The translations under genes and the position numbers were made by a program. A stretch of 56,179 bases of DNA from Candidatus Thermoflexus japonica (GTDB lineage Bacteria > Chloroflexota > Anaerolineae > Thermoflexales > Thermoflexaceae): contig BEHY01000010.1 in the NCBI GenBank assembly GCA_002898735.1, positions 1 to 56,179 of the forward strand, written 5' to 3'. Below the pieces are notes generated by a model that had not been told where the DNA came from, did not search any database, and worked only from the letters and a program-made list of their open reading frames with translations. Of the stretch, positions 25,187-34,392 are shown one piece after another (positions within the stretch are counted from its first letter, which is position 1; each line of letters begins with the position of its first letter).

Positions 25187-25576
25187 ATGCATGAGCTGGC
25201 GATCACCCAGGGGATCCTCTCCGTGGTCCTGGAGGCGGCGGAGGCCGCGGGGGCGCGACGCGTGCGCACTATCGATCTCACGGTGGGCACCCTCACCGGT
25301 TACGTGGATGAGTCCATCCGTTTCTACTTCGATCTGCTCAGCCGGGGGACACCCGCCGAGGGCGCGGTCCTGCGGATCCGCCGGGAGCCCGGGGAGGGAC
25401 ATTGCCAGACCTGCGAGGCGCGGTTCCCGGTGGAGCCCCCCGTGATCCCCACATGCCCTTTTTGCGGCAGCCCCCAGATCCGGATCACCGGCGGAACCCG
25501 CTGTGTTGTGGAACGCATCGAGGTGGAGCATGGGGACGAGCATTCCGGTTGTGAAGGCAATCCTCCAGGCCAATGA
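25187..25576 (+). CDS. hypA: Hydrogenase nickel-insertion protein HypA
   Basis: The 129-residue protein opens MHELAITQGILSVVLEAAE, the strictly conserved HypA start whose His2 and Glu3 bind nickel. It carries the zinc site CQTCEARFPV ... CPFCGS, two CxxC pairs at about residues 73 and 89. With HypB it delivers nickel to the hydrogenase large subunit. GGAGGG lies upstream. It is the first gene of the hyp operon, and hypB begins 47 bases before its stop. Confidence 0.93.
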   Translation: MHELAITQGILSVVLEAAEAAGARRVRTIDLTVGTLTGYVDESIRFYFDLLSRGTPAEGAVLRIRREPGEGHCQTCEARFPVEPPVIPTCPFCGSPQIRITGGTRCVVERIEVEHGDEHSGCEGNPPGQ

Positions 25577-26204
25577 GGCCGTGGCCTCGGAGAACCGGGC
25601 GGCCTTCGACCGCGTCGGCCTCCTGGCCGTGAACCTCATGTCCGCCCCGGGGGCCGGCAAAACCAGCCTGATCCTCGCCGCCCTGGCGCATCTGCCCCCG
25701 ACCCTCCGGGTCGGCGTCATCGAGGGAGATATCGCCTCAACCCTGGATGCGGAACGGATCGCCGCCCACGGGATCCCGGTGGTGCAGATCAACACGGGTG
25801 GCGTCTGCCATCTGGATGCCCCGATGATCCGTTCCGCCCTTTCCCACCTGCCCCTGGAAGACCTGGATCTGCTGTTCATTGAAAACGTGGGGAACCTGAT
25901 CTGCCCGGCGGAGTTCGATCTCGGCGCTCACCTGAACATCGTGATCGCCAGCGTCCCGGAAGGCCACGACAAGCCCTATAAATACCCCGGGACGTTCCAG
26001 AAAGCGGACGGGGTTGTGCTGAACAAGGCCGATCTCCTGGAGTTCCTGGATTTCGACCTGGAGGCTTTCCGGCATGGCCTGAGGATCCTTCGGCCGGACG
26101 TGCCGCTCTTTATCGTCTCCTGTCGAACCGGCCAGGGCATGGAGGCCTGGGCGGAATGGCTGCTGGAGCACTATCGACGGCGGCGAGAACGCCATGGGCC
26201 ATGA
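25530..26204 (+). CDS. hypB: Hydrogenase nickel incorporation GTPase HypB
   Basis: The 224-residue GTPase has P-loop SAPGAGKTSLI, EGDIAS, the metal site VCHLDA with Cys and His plus Cys in NLICP, and the guanine motif LNKADLL. It lacks the N-terminal CxxC and His-rich nickel store of some HypB proteins. It works with HypA in GTP-dependent nickel insertion. AGGTGGAG precedes the ATG, which lies inside hypA. hypF starts 11 bases before the end. Confidence 0.93.
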   Translation: MGTSIPVVKAILQANEAVASENRAAFDRVGLLAVNLMSAPGAGKTSLILAALAHLPPTLRVGVIEGDIASTLDAERIAAHGIPVVQINTGGVCHLDAPMIRSALSHLPLEDLDLLFIENVGNLICPAEFDLGAHLNIVIASVPEGHDKPYKYPGTFQKADGVVLNKADLLEFLDFDLEAFRHGLRILRPDVPLFIVSCRTGQGMEAWAEWLLEHYRRRRERHGP

Positions 26205-28581
26205 GATCCGACGGGTTCGCGTGGAGATCCAGGGCGCCGTGCAGGGGGTGGGATTCCGCCCTTACGTCTACCGGCTGGCCGCTGAGCTCGGCCTCGCCGG
26301 ATGGGTCCTGAACGACTCCCGCGGCGTCTTCATCGAGGCGGAAGGACCCGTATTCCGGCTGGAACGCTTCCTGGAACGCCTCCCCCGCGAAACCCCTCCC
26401 CGGGCGCGTGTGCTTTCGATTCAGGTGGACTGGCTGGATCCCGCCGGATATTCCGGCTTTGAAATCCGCCACAGCGAAAGGGAGGGGGAGAAAACCGCCC
26501 TGGTCCTCCCGGACATCGCCACATGCGCCCGGTGCCTGGCGGAAATCCTGGATCCTGGGGACCGTCGCTATCGCTATCCCTTCACGAACTGCACCGATTG
26601 CGGCCCTCGCTTCACCATCGTGGAGGCCCTTCCCTACGATCGGCCCAACACCACGATGCGCCGTTTCCGGATGTGCCCGGCGTGCCAGGCTGAATACGAA
26701 AACCCCCTGGATCGACGCTTCCACGCCCAACCCAACGCCTGCCCGCGATGCGGCCCCACCCTGGCCTTCTATGCCCGCACGTCCGTCCCGGAGGGGGAAG
26801 CGGAGGACCATCCGGATTTCCCGCGGCGTCTCGGGGAATACGCGCGGACCGCGATGGGGGAGCATGCCCTGCAGGAGGCGGCGAGGGCCCTTCGCGCGGG
26901 CCAGATCGTAGCGGTGAAGGGATTGGGCGGCTTCCACCTGATGGTGGACGCGCGGAATGCGGAAGCCATCGCCCGGCTGCGGGCTCGCAAACCCCGCCGG
27001 GATAAGCCCTTCGCCCTGATGGCGAAGGACCTCACGCAGATTCACATCCTGTGTTACGTCTCCCCGGAAGCCGAAGCCCTGCTCGCCGGGCCGGAGGCGC
27101 CCATCGTCCTCCTCCCCCGCCGGGCAGGCGCCCCGGTCGCGCCGAACGTAGCCCCTGACAATCCCTATCTGGGGGTGATGCTGCCCTATACGCCGCTTCA
27201 CCACCTGTTGTTGCGGGAACTGGATTTCCCGGTGGTGGCCACCAGCGGGAACCTCACGGATGAGCCGATCTGCACTGATGAGAAAGAAGCCGCCCGCCGG
27301 CTGGCCCGCGTGGCGGATGCCCTCCTGATCCACAACCGGCCGATCGCCCGCCACGTGGATGACAGCGTGATGATCCTCATGGATGGAGAACCCCGCATGC
27401 TGCGGCGGGCCCGGGGCTTCGCGCCGCTGCCTATCCTGGTGAACCGGACGCTTCCCACCATCCTAGCCGTGGGGGGACACCTGAAGAACACCATCGCCCT
27501 CAGCGTCGGGTGCCAGATCTTCCTGAGCCAGCATATCGGAGATCTGGACACGGCCGAGGCGCTGGCCGCCTTCGAGCGCGTGATCATGGATTTCCTCCGA
27601 CTATATGAGGCGGAGCCGGTGGCCATCGCCCACGATCTGCACCCGGATTACGCCTCCACCATCTGGGCACAGCGGGCAGCGGCCGGGGATCTTCCCCAAC
27701 CGCTGGGGGCGCGAACGCCCCTCCCCCTGATCCCGGTCCAGCATCACCACGCCCACCTGGTCGCATGCCTGGCCGATCATCAGGCGGAGGGGCCTGCGCT
27801 GGGGGTCACCTGGGACGGCACAGGCTACGGCCTGGATGGGACGATCTGGGGCGGTGAGTTCCTGCTGGGGGATGCCCGCGGGTTCCACCGGGTCGCTACG
27901 CTCCGACCGTTCCGCCTGCCGGGAGGGGAGGCGGCGATCCACGCCCCATCGCGGGTGGCGTTCGCGCTGCTGTGGGAGCTGGGAGGGGATGCCGCCGTCG
28001 AATGGGATCACCTGGCCCCCATCCGAGCCCTCCGGCCCGTCGAACGACAGGCGCTGGCCCGCATGGTCGCGCGGGGGGTGAACGCGCCGCTCACCTCCAG
28101 CATGGGCCGGCTGTTCGACGCGGTCGCAGCGCTCCTGGACCTCCGCCAGGAGGTCACCTTTGAAGGTCAGGCGGCCATGGCCCTGGAGTTCGCGGCCGAT
28201 CCCTCGGAGACACGGGCCTACCCGTTCCCTCTCTGCGAAAATCCGAAGATGGAAGGACCCGCCTGGATTCTGGATTGGGAGCCCCTCCTGAGGGCGATCC
28301 TGGAGGATCTGCGCTGTGGCGTCGAGCGGGAGAAGATCGCGGCCCGTTTCCACAACGCCCTGGTTCAGGCCATCGTTCAGGTGGCGCGGGAGATCGGGGA
28401 AAGTCGGGTTGCCCTCAGCGGGGGATGTTTCCAGAACCGCCTGCTGACCGAGCGGGCCGCCCGGCGCCTGCGGGAAGCGGGCTTCACCGTCCTGATCCAC
28501 CGCCAGATCCCTCCCAACGATGGGGGGATCAGCCTGGGCCAGATCCTGATCGCCGCTGCCCATCTCGAGGGCGCTTCCTGA
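26194..28581 (+). CDS. hypF: Carbamoyltransferase HypF
   Basis: The 795-residue protein has the full HypF layout: acylphosphatase domain (VQGVGFRPYVYRLA, residues about 5-95), two zinc-finger-like modules (CARCLAEI ... CTDCGPRF and CPACQAEY ... CPRCGP, about 110-190), a YrdC/Sua5 domain (about 215-400) and a Kae1-like domain with QHHHAHLVACLADH and SGGCFQNRLL. It makes the carbamoyl group that becomes the cyanide ligands of the NiFe site, working with HypE. The ATG at 26194 overlaps hypB. Confidence 0.95.
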   Translation: MGHEIRRVRVEIQGAVQGVGFRPYVYRLAAELGLAGWVLNDSRGVFIEAEGPVFRLERFLERLPRETPPRARVLSIQVDWLDPAGYSGFEIRHSEREGEKTALVLPDIATCARCLAEILDPGDRRYRYPFTNCTDCGPRFTIVEALPYDRPNTTMRRFRMCPACQAEYENPLDRRFHAQPNACPRCGPTLAFYARTSVPEGEAEDHPDFPRRLGEYARTAMGEHALQEAARALRAGQIVAVKGLGGFHLMVDARNAEAIARLRARKPRRDKPFALMAKDLTQIHILCYVSPEAEALLAGPEAPIVLLPRRAGAPVAPNVAPDNPYLGVMLPYTPLHHLLLRELDFPVVATSGNLTDEPICTDEKEAARRLARVADALLIHNRPIARHVDDSVMILMDGEPRMLRRARGFAPLPILVNRTLPTILAVGGHLKNTIALSVGCQIFLSQHIGDLDTAEALAAFERVIMDFLRLYEAEPVAIAHDLHPDYASTIWAQRAAAGDLPQPLGARTPLPLIPVQHHHAHLVACLADHQAEGPALGVTWDGTGYGLDGTIWGGEFLLGDARGFHRVATLRPFRLPGGEAAIHAPSRVAFALLWELGGDAAVEWDHLAPIRALRPVERQALARMVARGVNAPLTSSMGRLFDAVAALLDLRQEVTFEGQAAMALEFAADPSETRAYPFPLCENPKMEGPAWILDWEPLLRAILEDLRCGVEREKIAARFHNALVQAIVQVAREIGESRVALSGGCFQNRLLTERAARRLREAGFTVLIHRQIPPNDGGISLGQILIAAAHLEGAS

Positions 28582-28632
28582 GCCGGCCCGTTTGTCCGGT
28601 GGAAAATCTCCGACTCGAACAGGAGGTCCCAT

Positions 28633-28914
28633 ATGTGCCTCGGCGTTCCGGGGAAAGTGGTGGAAGTGAACGACATGACCGCCCTGGTGGACTTCTGGGG
28701 GGTCCGCAAGCCGGTGATGCTCCACACGGTCGACGAGCCGGTGACCCCAGGGGATTACGTCCTGGTCCACGTGGGCTTCGCCATCCGGCGCATTCCCCCC
28801 GAGGAAGTGGAGGAAACCCTGGCCTTCTACGAGGCCCTTCTGCGGGCGGCGGAGGAGGATCTGATGGCCACGGAGGTGCAGAGCGAGATCCGCTCCCCGG
28901 AGGAAACCTCATGA
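28633..28914 (+). CDS. hypC: Hydrogenase assembly chaperone HypC
   Basis: The 93-residue protein starts MCLGVPGKVVEV, with the essential Cys2 exposed after Met removal, and contains DYVLVHVGFAIRRI, both hallmarks of HypC/HybG. It carries Fe(CN)2CO with HypD and chaperones the large subunit. The tail of about 15 residues beyond the family core is acidic. AGGAGGTCCC lies upstream. The stop overlaps hypD by ATGA. Confidence 0.93.
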   Translation: MCLGVPGKVVEVNDMTALVDFWGVRKPVMLHTVDEPVTPGDYVLVHVGFAIRRIPPEEVEETLAFYEALLRAAEEDLMATEVQSEIRSPEETS

Positions 28915-30074
28915 GCCCGACGCGATCCCCCAAGCCTTCGGAACGTCTGGAGTTCCGGGACCCCGAGCGGGTGCAGGCCTTTCGGCGCGCCCTGGAGCGG
29001 CTCTGCGCGGACCTCCAGGGGCCGATCTCGGTGATGCATGTCTGCGGCACCCATGAGCAGAGCATCGCCCGCTTCGGGCTCCGGAGCCTCCTGCCGCCGA
29101 ACCTCCACGTCATCATGGGGCCGGGGTGCCCTGTATGCGTGACCGACATGCCCGAAGTGGATGAGGCGGTTTATCTGGCCGAACAGGGCGTGATCATCGC
29201 CACCTTCGGGGATATGTTCCGGGTCCCGGGGACCCTCAAATCGCTGGCGGAGGCCAAAGCGGAGGGGGCGGATGTGCGGGTGATCTACAGCCCATGGGAG
29301 GCCCTGCAGATCGCCCGGGAGACCGATCGGGAGGTAGTCCTCTTCGCCACCGGCTTCGAGACCACCGCGGTGGCCACGGCGGCGGTGATCCTCTCCGGCC
29401 CGCCGAAGAATTTCTCGGTGCTATCCGCCCACAAGTATATCCCTCCCGTTATGGAGATCGTGGCCGAGATGCCCCAGACCCGGGTGCAGGGGTTCCTGGC
29501 CGCGGGCCACGCGGCGACCATCACCGGATGGAAGGTCTTCGAGCGCTTCGTGGAGCGCCACGGCATCCCGGTGGTGGTAGCCGGGTTCGAGCCCCTGGAT
29601 ATCCTGAGCGCCCTGGTGCAGCTGGTGGAATTGATCCGGCGGGGCGAGAAACGGGTGGTGAACGCCTATCCCCGCTGCGTGACGCCGGAAGGCAACCGCA
29701 ACGCCCAGCGGCTGCTGTGGGAGGTCTTCCAGACCGAAAGCGGGGTCTGGCGCGGCATCGCCTACGTTCCCAATGGGAACCTCCGCCTGCGCCCGAAATA
29801 CCGATGGGCGGACGCCCGGGCCCGCTTCGAGATCCGGCTTTCGGAATGGCTGCGGGACGCCCCACCCCGCCTCACCCAGGAGTGCCTGTGCGGCAACATC
29901 ATGGCCGGCATCGCCACGCCGTATGACTGCCGGCTCTTCGGCAAGGAGTGCACGCCCGAAACCCCGGTGGGCGCCTGTATGGTGAGCAGCGAGGGGGCCT
30001 GCCGGATCTGGTATGAATACGGGGGGCACATCACGGGGCCTGAGGGAATGAAGGAGTTGGGAGGACACGCTTGA
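28911..30074 (+). CDS. hypD: Hydrogenase Fe(CN)2CO assembly protein HypD
   Basis: The 387-residue protein contains HVCGTHEQSIARFGLR, MGPGCPVCVTD, ATGFETTAVATAAV, and a C-terminal Cys-rich part ECLCGNIMAG ... CRLFGKECTP ... GACMVSSEGAC that binds a [4Fe-4S] cluster. It is the scaffold for building Fe(CN)2CO with HypC. The start lies inside the hypC stop. The stop codon is embedded in the -35 box of the next transcription unit. hypE does not follow directly but appears 1.9 kb later. Confidence 0.95.
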   Translation: MSPTRSPKPSERLEFRDPERVQAFRRALERLCADLQGPISVMHVCGTHEQSIARFGLRSLLPPNLHVIMGPGCPVCVTDMPEVDEAVYLAEQGVIIATFGDMFRVPGTLKSLAEAKAEGADVRVIYSPWEALQIARETDREVVLFATGFETTAVATAAVILSGPPKNFSVLSAHKYIPPVMEIVAEMPQTRVQGFLAAGHAATITGWKVFERFVERHGIPVVVAGFEPLDILSALVQLVELIRRGEKRVVNAYPRCVTPEGNRNAQRLLWEVFQTESGVWRGIAYVPNGNLRLRPKYRWADARARFEIRLSEWLRDAPPRLTQECLCGNIMAGIATPYDCRLFGKECTPETPVGACMVSSEGACRIWYEYGGHITGPEGMKELGGHA

Positions 30075-30099
30075 CATGTGGGCTCTCCTCTGCTATAGT
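30071..30099 (+). promoter_or_regulatory. Consensus promoter inside the hypD end
   Basis: TTGACA (30071-30076) and TATAGT (30094-30099) are 17 bases apart, near-perfect sigma-70 boxes. The -35 box contains the hypD stop codon. It would transcribe the DUF4258/DUF2283 pair and possibly genes beyond, including hypE. Confidence 0.75.
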
Positions 30100-30201
30100 G
30101 CCGTCAGGTCGCACATATCCTGTGTGTTCCCCGCAGGGCAGCAGTCAAGCCCCATGAAGCGCTTCGATGAGATGCGCGGCTTAAGTGCGCTCAGGGTCAA
30201 G

Positions 30202-30432
30202 ATGAAAACGACAGCTTACTTCAGAACAAGTGTCATAGTTCGTCGGCCTTACCTTAAGATGGAATGGATTGAGCACGTTCTAAAGAATCCTATTCGTACC
30301 GAAGTGCAGCCCAATGGGCGTATCCGTTATTGGGGGTATGTTGCCGAGGTAGACAAGTACCTCCGAGTTGTGACAGAACCGGATGGGGAGACCGTGCATA
30401 ACGCTTTTTTCGACCGCCGCTTCAGACCTTGA
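30202..30432 (+). CDS. Small basic protein, DUF4258-like, toxin candidate
   Basis: The protein is 76 residues from the chosen ATG: MKTTAYFRTSVIVRRPYLK, a conserved-looking NGRIRYWGYVAEVDKYLRVV strand pair and the end VHNAFFDRRF. This resembles the DUF4258/BrnT-like small RNase fold, and such genes pair with DUF2283 partners like the next one. In-frame ATGs at 30154 and 30076 would extend it; 30076 lies inside the promoter and is unlikely. No strong ribosome site is seen. Base composition is clearly more AT-rich than in the surrounding hyp genes, suggesting acquisition. Confidence 0.6.
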   Translation: MKTTAYFRTSVIVRRPYLKMEWIEHVLKNPIRTEVQPNGRIRYWGYVAEVDKYLRVVTEPDGETVHNAFFDRRFRP

Positions 30433-30445
30433 TGGGGAGAAGAAA

Positions 30446-30682
30446 ATGATTTTCGAATATCATCCTGAGACCGACATGTTGTATATCAAATTGATTGAAG
30501 GAGTAAGTACTGAGTCGGAGGAGATCGCCCCAGGGATTGTGCTGGACTTTGATGAACACAATCGCGTTATAGGGATTGAGATTGAGGATGCCAGCAAGAT
30601 CATTGATCTATCAAAATTGGAGTTGAGGGCTCTTCCCGTTGTTCATGTGATCCTGACTGAAAGGACTTCTGTGAAAGCCTGA
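30446..30682 (+). CDS. DUF2283 family protein, antitoxin candidate
   Basis: The 78-residue protein is MIFEYHPETDMLYIKL, then PGIVLDFDEHNRVIGIEIEDAS and a C-terminal LELRALPVVHVILTE. The DMLYIKL and GIVLDFDE motifs identify DUF2283. These proteins commonly sit behind DUF4258-type genes and are thought to form toxin-antitoxin-like pairs. GGGGAGAAG lies upstream of the ATG, 13 bases after the partner's stop. The composition is AT-rich like its partner. Confidence 0.75.
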   Translation: MIFEYHPETDMLYIKLIEGVSTESEEIAPGIVLDFDEHNRVIGIEIEDASKIIDLSKLELRALPVVHVILTERTSVKA

Positions 30683-31121
30683 AGCGCTGGATGTAACCTC
30701 CAGAAGCTGCCCAACCCGCCGCTGCAGCCGATGCCGCCTTCGGCAGCGGGGCTGAGTTCAGGGGCATTGGGCGGCACAATCGCAACGTCGCCCCGCTGAA
30801 ATCCGGGCCTCGCTTGGTCCGAACCGGATCGAAGCACCCCGGGTCACGCGCGCCAGGCCCCTGGCCCGGTCCACAGGTATCCCCACTGCCCGGTATGACT
30901 CTCCTGTCGTATCATCCTTATCCAGATCCGCGAGGGGATGGCCATGCGAACCCGGAGGGGACAGGCGATCCGCTTTCTCAAGGCTCCTGGCGATCTGTAT
31001 CCTTATGATGGAGCACGGATTTTGATCCCTGTGGGAAGAGAGGAGAGATCCAGAACATCCGGAAGGTCCCCAGGAGGGAGCGTCCAGCCCCATCATTCCC
31101 GAAAAATCCGGAGAGCGCCCC
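30683..31121. other. Noncoding stretch before enoyl-CoA hydratase
   Basis: This 439-base stretch shows no convincing coding frame. A hairpin TGCCGCCTTCGGCA with flanking CGCTGC/GCAGCG arms (about 30720-30748) follows the DUF2283 gene and might end its transcript. The rest is of mixed composition with no clear promoter boxes. It could be residue of the event that separated hypD from hypE. Confidence 0.4.
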
Positions 31122-31976
31122 ATGGAACCCGTCATCATCGAACTCTATCACATTCGAATGCAGCGGAAAGAGGCAGTCGGGATCATCCAGCTCGACCGGC
31201 CCGATCGCTTCAATGCGCTGGATGTTGCGATGGCCCGGGATCTCCGGAAGGCAGCCCTTCAATTCGCCCGCGACCCGGAGGTCCGCTGCGTGATCCTCGC
31301 CGGGACCGATCGGGTTTTCTGCAGCGGGGCGGATCTGAAATATGTCCGGGAGCGGGAGCATCCCGAGGACTTCTCGTATTTGCAGCCGGAGGCCCGTGAG
31401 ATCGAAGGAGGCTACGGGCGCAGCTTCAAGGAGATCCTGGAATACCTCCACAGCACGATCTCCGAGATCCGTCGCGCCCCCAAACCCTTCATCGCCGCGG
31501 TCAAGGGGGTGGCCGCCGCGGGGGGCCTCGGCCTGGCCATGGCCTGCGATCTGGTCTTCGCCTCCGACCGGGCCAGCTTCGAGTGGGCCTACTCCAAGAC
31601 CAGCCTCACCGGGGCGGAGAGCACCACCTTCATCCTCCCCCGCCTCATCGGCCTGCGGCGGACCATGGAGATGGTCTTTCTGAATCCGCGCCTCAGCGCC
31701 CAGCAGGCCCTGGAGTGGGGCCTCATCAACGGGATCTTCCCCTTTGAGACCTTCGATCAGGAGGTGGAGGCCATCGCCCAGCGCCTGGCGCGCGGGCCCA
31801 CCCGGGCATGGGCGATCACCAAGGCGCTCATCAACGAGGCGCTGGGGATCGATCGCCTAGATTCCCATATGGCGAAAGAGCTGCGTCACCTGGTGGAGAT
31901 CGCCGAGACGCCGGATTTCGCGGAAGGCCTGGCCGCTTTCTTCGAAAAGCGAGAGCCCCATTTCCGAGGAGCGTAA
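31122..31976 (+). CDS. Enoyl-CoA hydratase/isomerase family protein
   Basis: The 284-residue crotonase-fold protein has LDRPDRFNALDVAM, the oxyanion-hole pair in FCSGADLKYV and KGVAAAGGLGLAMACDL, and the trimer helix AYSKTSLTGAESTTFILPRLIG. It should hydrate or isomerise an acyl-CoA double bond. The exact substrate is open. It ends six bases before hypE and shares its transcript, an odd neighbour for hydrogenase maturation. The ATG at 31122 has only a weak ribosome site. Confidence 0.85.
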   Translation: MEPVIIELYHIRMQRKEAVGIIQLDRPDRFNALDVAMARDLRKAALQFARDPEVRCVILAGTDRVFCSGADLKYVREREHPEDFSYLQPEAREIEGGYGRSFKEILEYLHSTISEIRRAPKPFIAAVKGVAAAGGLGLAMACDLVFASDRASFEWAYSKTSLTGAESTTFILPRLIGLRRTMEMVFLNPRLSAQQALEWGLINGIFPFETFDQEVEAIAQRLARGPTRAWAITKALINEALGIDRLDSHMAKELRHLVEIAETPDFAEGLAAFFEKREPHFRGA

Positions 31977-31981
31977 AACCT

Positions 31982-33034
31982 ATGGCCACTGCGGAGAGCC
32001 TGGGAGCCTGTCCCATCCCGCCCCTTTCCTATCGCACGGTGTTGCTGGGGCACGGCAGCGGGGGGCGGCTGATGCACGAGCTGATCGAGAAAGTGTTCCG
32101 TCCCCTCCTCCTGCCGCCCGAAACCCGGGTGCTGAACGACGCCGCCGTCCTGAACGTGAACGGGTTGCGGCTCGCCTTCACCACGGACGCCTTCGTGGTG
32201 GATCCCATCGTGTTCCCCGGTGGGGACATCGGCCGGCTGGCCGTGAACGGGACCATCAACGATCTGGCCGTCAGCGGAGCCCGGCCGCTTTTCCTGAGCG
32301 CGGCTTTCATCCTGGAGGAAGGGTTGCCGATCGATACACTGTGCCAGATCGTGGATTCCATGCGCCGGGCCGCCGAAGAGGCAGGGGTCCCCATTGTCAC
32401 CGGGGACACCAAGGTGGTGAATCGGGGGAAGGCGGACAAGCTGTTCATCACCACCACGGGCATCGGGGTGGTGGAATACGAGGGGGCGCTGTCGGCCGAT
32501 CAGGCGCGACCCGGGGATCTGGTGCTGCTGAACGGGCCGATCGCCGCCCACGGCATCGCGGTGATGCTGGCCCGGGAGCAGATCGAGTTCGAGCAGCCCG
32601 TTCGCTCCGACACCGCGCCGCTCCACACGCTGGTGGCCGCCATGCTCCGGGCCAGCCCCCGCATCCGCTGTATGCGCGATGCGACCCGGGGCGGCCTGGC
32701 CAGCGCTTTGAACGAAATCGCCATGAGCTCCCGGGTGGGTATCCATCTTTATGAGGAGCGCATCCCCATCCAGGATGAGGTGAAAGGCGCCTGCGAGATC
32801 CTGGGCCTGGATCCGCTCCACGTGGCCAACGAAGGCAAGCTCATCGCCATCGTCGCCCGGGAGGACGGGGAACGCGTGCTGGAGGCCATGCGCGCCCACC
32901 CCCTGGGCCAGGAGGCGGCGATCATCGGGGAGGTGGTCGAGGATCCCCGGCACCTCGTCCTGCTCCGCACCCGGGTCGGGGGCTTCCGGGTGGTCAGCAT
33001 GCTGGCGGGCGAACAGCTCCCCCGGATCTGCTGA
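31982..33034 (+). CDS. hypE: Hydrogenase maturation protein HypE
   Basis: The 350-residue ATPase is of the PurM/AIRS fold: LLGHGSGGRLMHELI, LNDAAVL, TTDAFVVDPIVFPGGDIG, NDLAVSGARP, and the end EQLPRIC. The terminal Cys receives the carbamoyl group from HypF and is dehydrated to the thiocyanate that becomes the NiFe site cyanides. It is not the related SelD. GAGGAGCG before the ATG sets the start. It is separated from hypABFCD by the DUF pair and enoyl-CoA hydratase. Confidence 0.95.
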   Translation: MATAESLGACPIPPLSYRTVLLGHGSGGRLMHELIEKVFRPLLLPPETRVLNDAAVLNVNGLRLAFTTDAFVVDPIVFPGGDIGRLAVNGTINDLAVSGARPLFLSAAFILEEGLPIDTLCQIVDSMRRAAEEAGVPIVTGDTKVVNRGKADKLFITTTGIGVVEYEGALSADQARPGDLVLLNGPIAAHGIAVMLAREQIEFEQPVRSDTAPLHTLVAAMLRASPRIRCMRDATRGGLASALNEIAMSSRVGIHLYEERIPIQDEVKGACEILGLDPLHVANEGKLIAIVAREDGERVLEAMRAHPLGQEAAIIGEVVEDPRHLVLLRTRVGGFRVVSMLAGEQLPRIC

Positions 33035-33046
33035 GCCCCAGCCGAA

Positions 33047-33064
33047 TTGTGAATAATATCACAA
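33047..33064. promoter_or_regulatory. CRP/FNR-type operator upstream of the hydrogenase operon
   Basis: TTGTGAATAATATCACAA matches the CRP/FNR pattern TGTGA-N6-TCACA exactly; one more base pairs on either side (33046, 33065). It is in the 205-base gap between hypE and the hydrogenase beta gene. A CATAAT at 33110-33115 could be the -10 box, which would put the operator near -66, suitable for activation. Confidence 0.75.
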
Positions 33065-33239
33065 TGAAGGGATGCTCGGCCATCACTGGCGGGGATTTTT
33101 TCAATGAAGCATAATGATCCAGGACGCATGACGCTGGGCCCCCATTCCGGGAGGCGGGATGACCATCCTCTCGCTCGGCGAGAAGGGGGCTTCCAGAGCA
33201 AGACCCAGTTCCCCAGCAAGTCTGAGGAAGGAGAGCGCG

Positions 33240-34388
33240 ATGGCCGATCCCGAGGTTCGAACCCCCACGGGCTCCCTCTGGCGGATGGAGAAGGCCCAGC
33301 TGCAAACCCTGATGGAGAAGCTCACGCAGCAAGGCTACACGATCATCGGCCCGCGGATCCAGGAGGGGGCCATCGTATACGATGAGGTCCATCGGATCTC
33401 GGATCTCCCCATCGGATGGACCGACGAACAGGATGGGGGCTCCTATCGTCTGAAACGCCGGGGGGATGAGGCCTTCTTCGGGTATGCGGTGGGCCCTCAT
33501 TCCTGGAAGCGATTCCTCCATCCCCCCGTGTTCTCCCTGGGCCGGACCCGCCGCAACGGCCAGGGCTTCGAATGGACCCCGCCCGCGGATCCCCCGCCTC
33601 GCTATGCTTTTCTGGGCGTTCGGGCCTGCGAGCTGCATGCCATCGCCATCCTGGACCGGGTGTTCATGGGCGGCCCGTATGTGGATCCGGTTTACCGGGC
33701 CCGTCGCGAGGCGCTCTTCCTGATCGCCGTCCAGTGCACCACCGCCGGCGGAACATGCTTCTGCGCCTCCATGGGCACCGGCCCCAAGGCCCCGCCCGGC
33801 GCGGATCTGATCCTCACCGAGCTTCCGGACGCCTTCGTGGTCGAGATCGGGACCGAACGGGGAGCGGCCCTCATGGCGGAGATCCCCTGCACGCCCGCCA
33901 CGGAAGCCGATCGCGCGGCGGTCGAGGCCCATCTGGAGGAGACGGCCCGCTCCATGGGTCGACAGCTGGATACCGCTGATCTCCCCGCCCTGCTCTACCG
34001 CAATCTGGAGCATCCCCGCTGGGAAGAGGTGGCTCAGCGCTGCCTGACCTGCGGAAATTGCACGATGGTCTGCCCCACCTGTTTCTGCTTCACCGTTGAG
34101 GATCTCAGCGATCTGGCCGGAACCCAGGCCGAGCGGGTGCGTCGCTGGGATTCCTGCTTCACCACTGCCTTCACCTACACCGCCGGGCGCCCGATCCGCC
34201 AGAGCGCGAAGGCCCGCTATCGTCAGTGGCTGACCCACAAGCTGGCCTCCTGGTGGGATCAATTCGGAACCTCCGGCTGTGTGGGCTGCGGGCGCTGCAT
34301 CACGTGGTGCCCGGTGGGCATCGACCTGACCGAGGAAGTCCGTGCGATCCGGGAGACGGATGGAGCCCTGGCAGGCGAGAGGAGGTGA
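33240..34388 (+). CDS. Group 3b [NiFe]-hydrogenase beta subunit (HydB-like)
   Basis: The 382-residue protein is the iron-sulfur electron-transfer subunit of bidirectional NAD(P)-linked (sulf)hydrogenases. [18 protein letters not shown] is conserved in the family. Two C-terminal [4Fe-4S] motifs are visible: [14 protein letters not shown] (about residue 264) and [14 protein letters not shown] (about 350). It passes electrons between the delta subunit and the flavin-bearing gamma subunit. The start at 33240 follows GGAAGGAG. It is the first gene of a six-gene operon. Confidence 0.9.
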   Translation: MADPEVRTPTGSLWRMEKAQLQTLMEKLTQQGYTIIGPRIQEGAIVYDEVHRISDLPIGWTDEQDGGSYRLKRRGDEAFFGYAVGPHSWKRFLHPPVFSLGRTRRNGQGFEWTPPADPPPRYAFLGVRACELHAIAILDRVFMGGPYVDPVYRARREALFLIAVQCTTAGGTCFCASMGTGPKAPPGADLILTELPDAFVVEIGTERGAALMAEIPCTPATEADRAAVEAHLEETARSMGRQLDTADLPALLYRNLEHPRWEEVAQRCLTCGNCTMVCPTCFCFTVEDLSDLAGTQAERVRRWDSCFTTAFTYTAGRPIRQSAKARYRQWLTHKLASWWDQFGTSGCVGCGRCITWCPVGIDLTEEVRAIRETDGALAGERR

Positions 34389-34392
34389 GCCG

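Noticed and set aside
30076..30201. An upstream extension of the DUF4258-like gene
   Set aside because: The first ATG is inside the promoter -35/-10 region and the added residues do not match the family; start placed at 30202.
31982..33034. HypE gene read as selenophosphate synthetase SelD, which would support selenoprotein synthesis
   Set aside because: It ends PRIC, lies in a hyp/hydrogenase context and lacks the SelD N-terminal Cys/Sec loop; it is HypE.
33245..33275. A tRNA T-arm-like string GGTTCGAACCCCC
   Set aside because: It lies at the start of the hydrogenase beta gene coding sequence and no cloverleaf could be formed around it.
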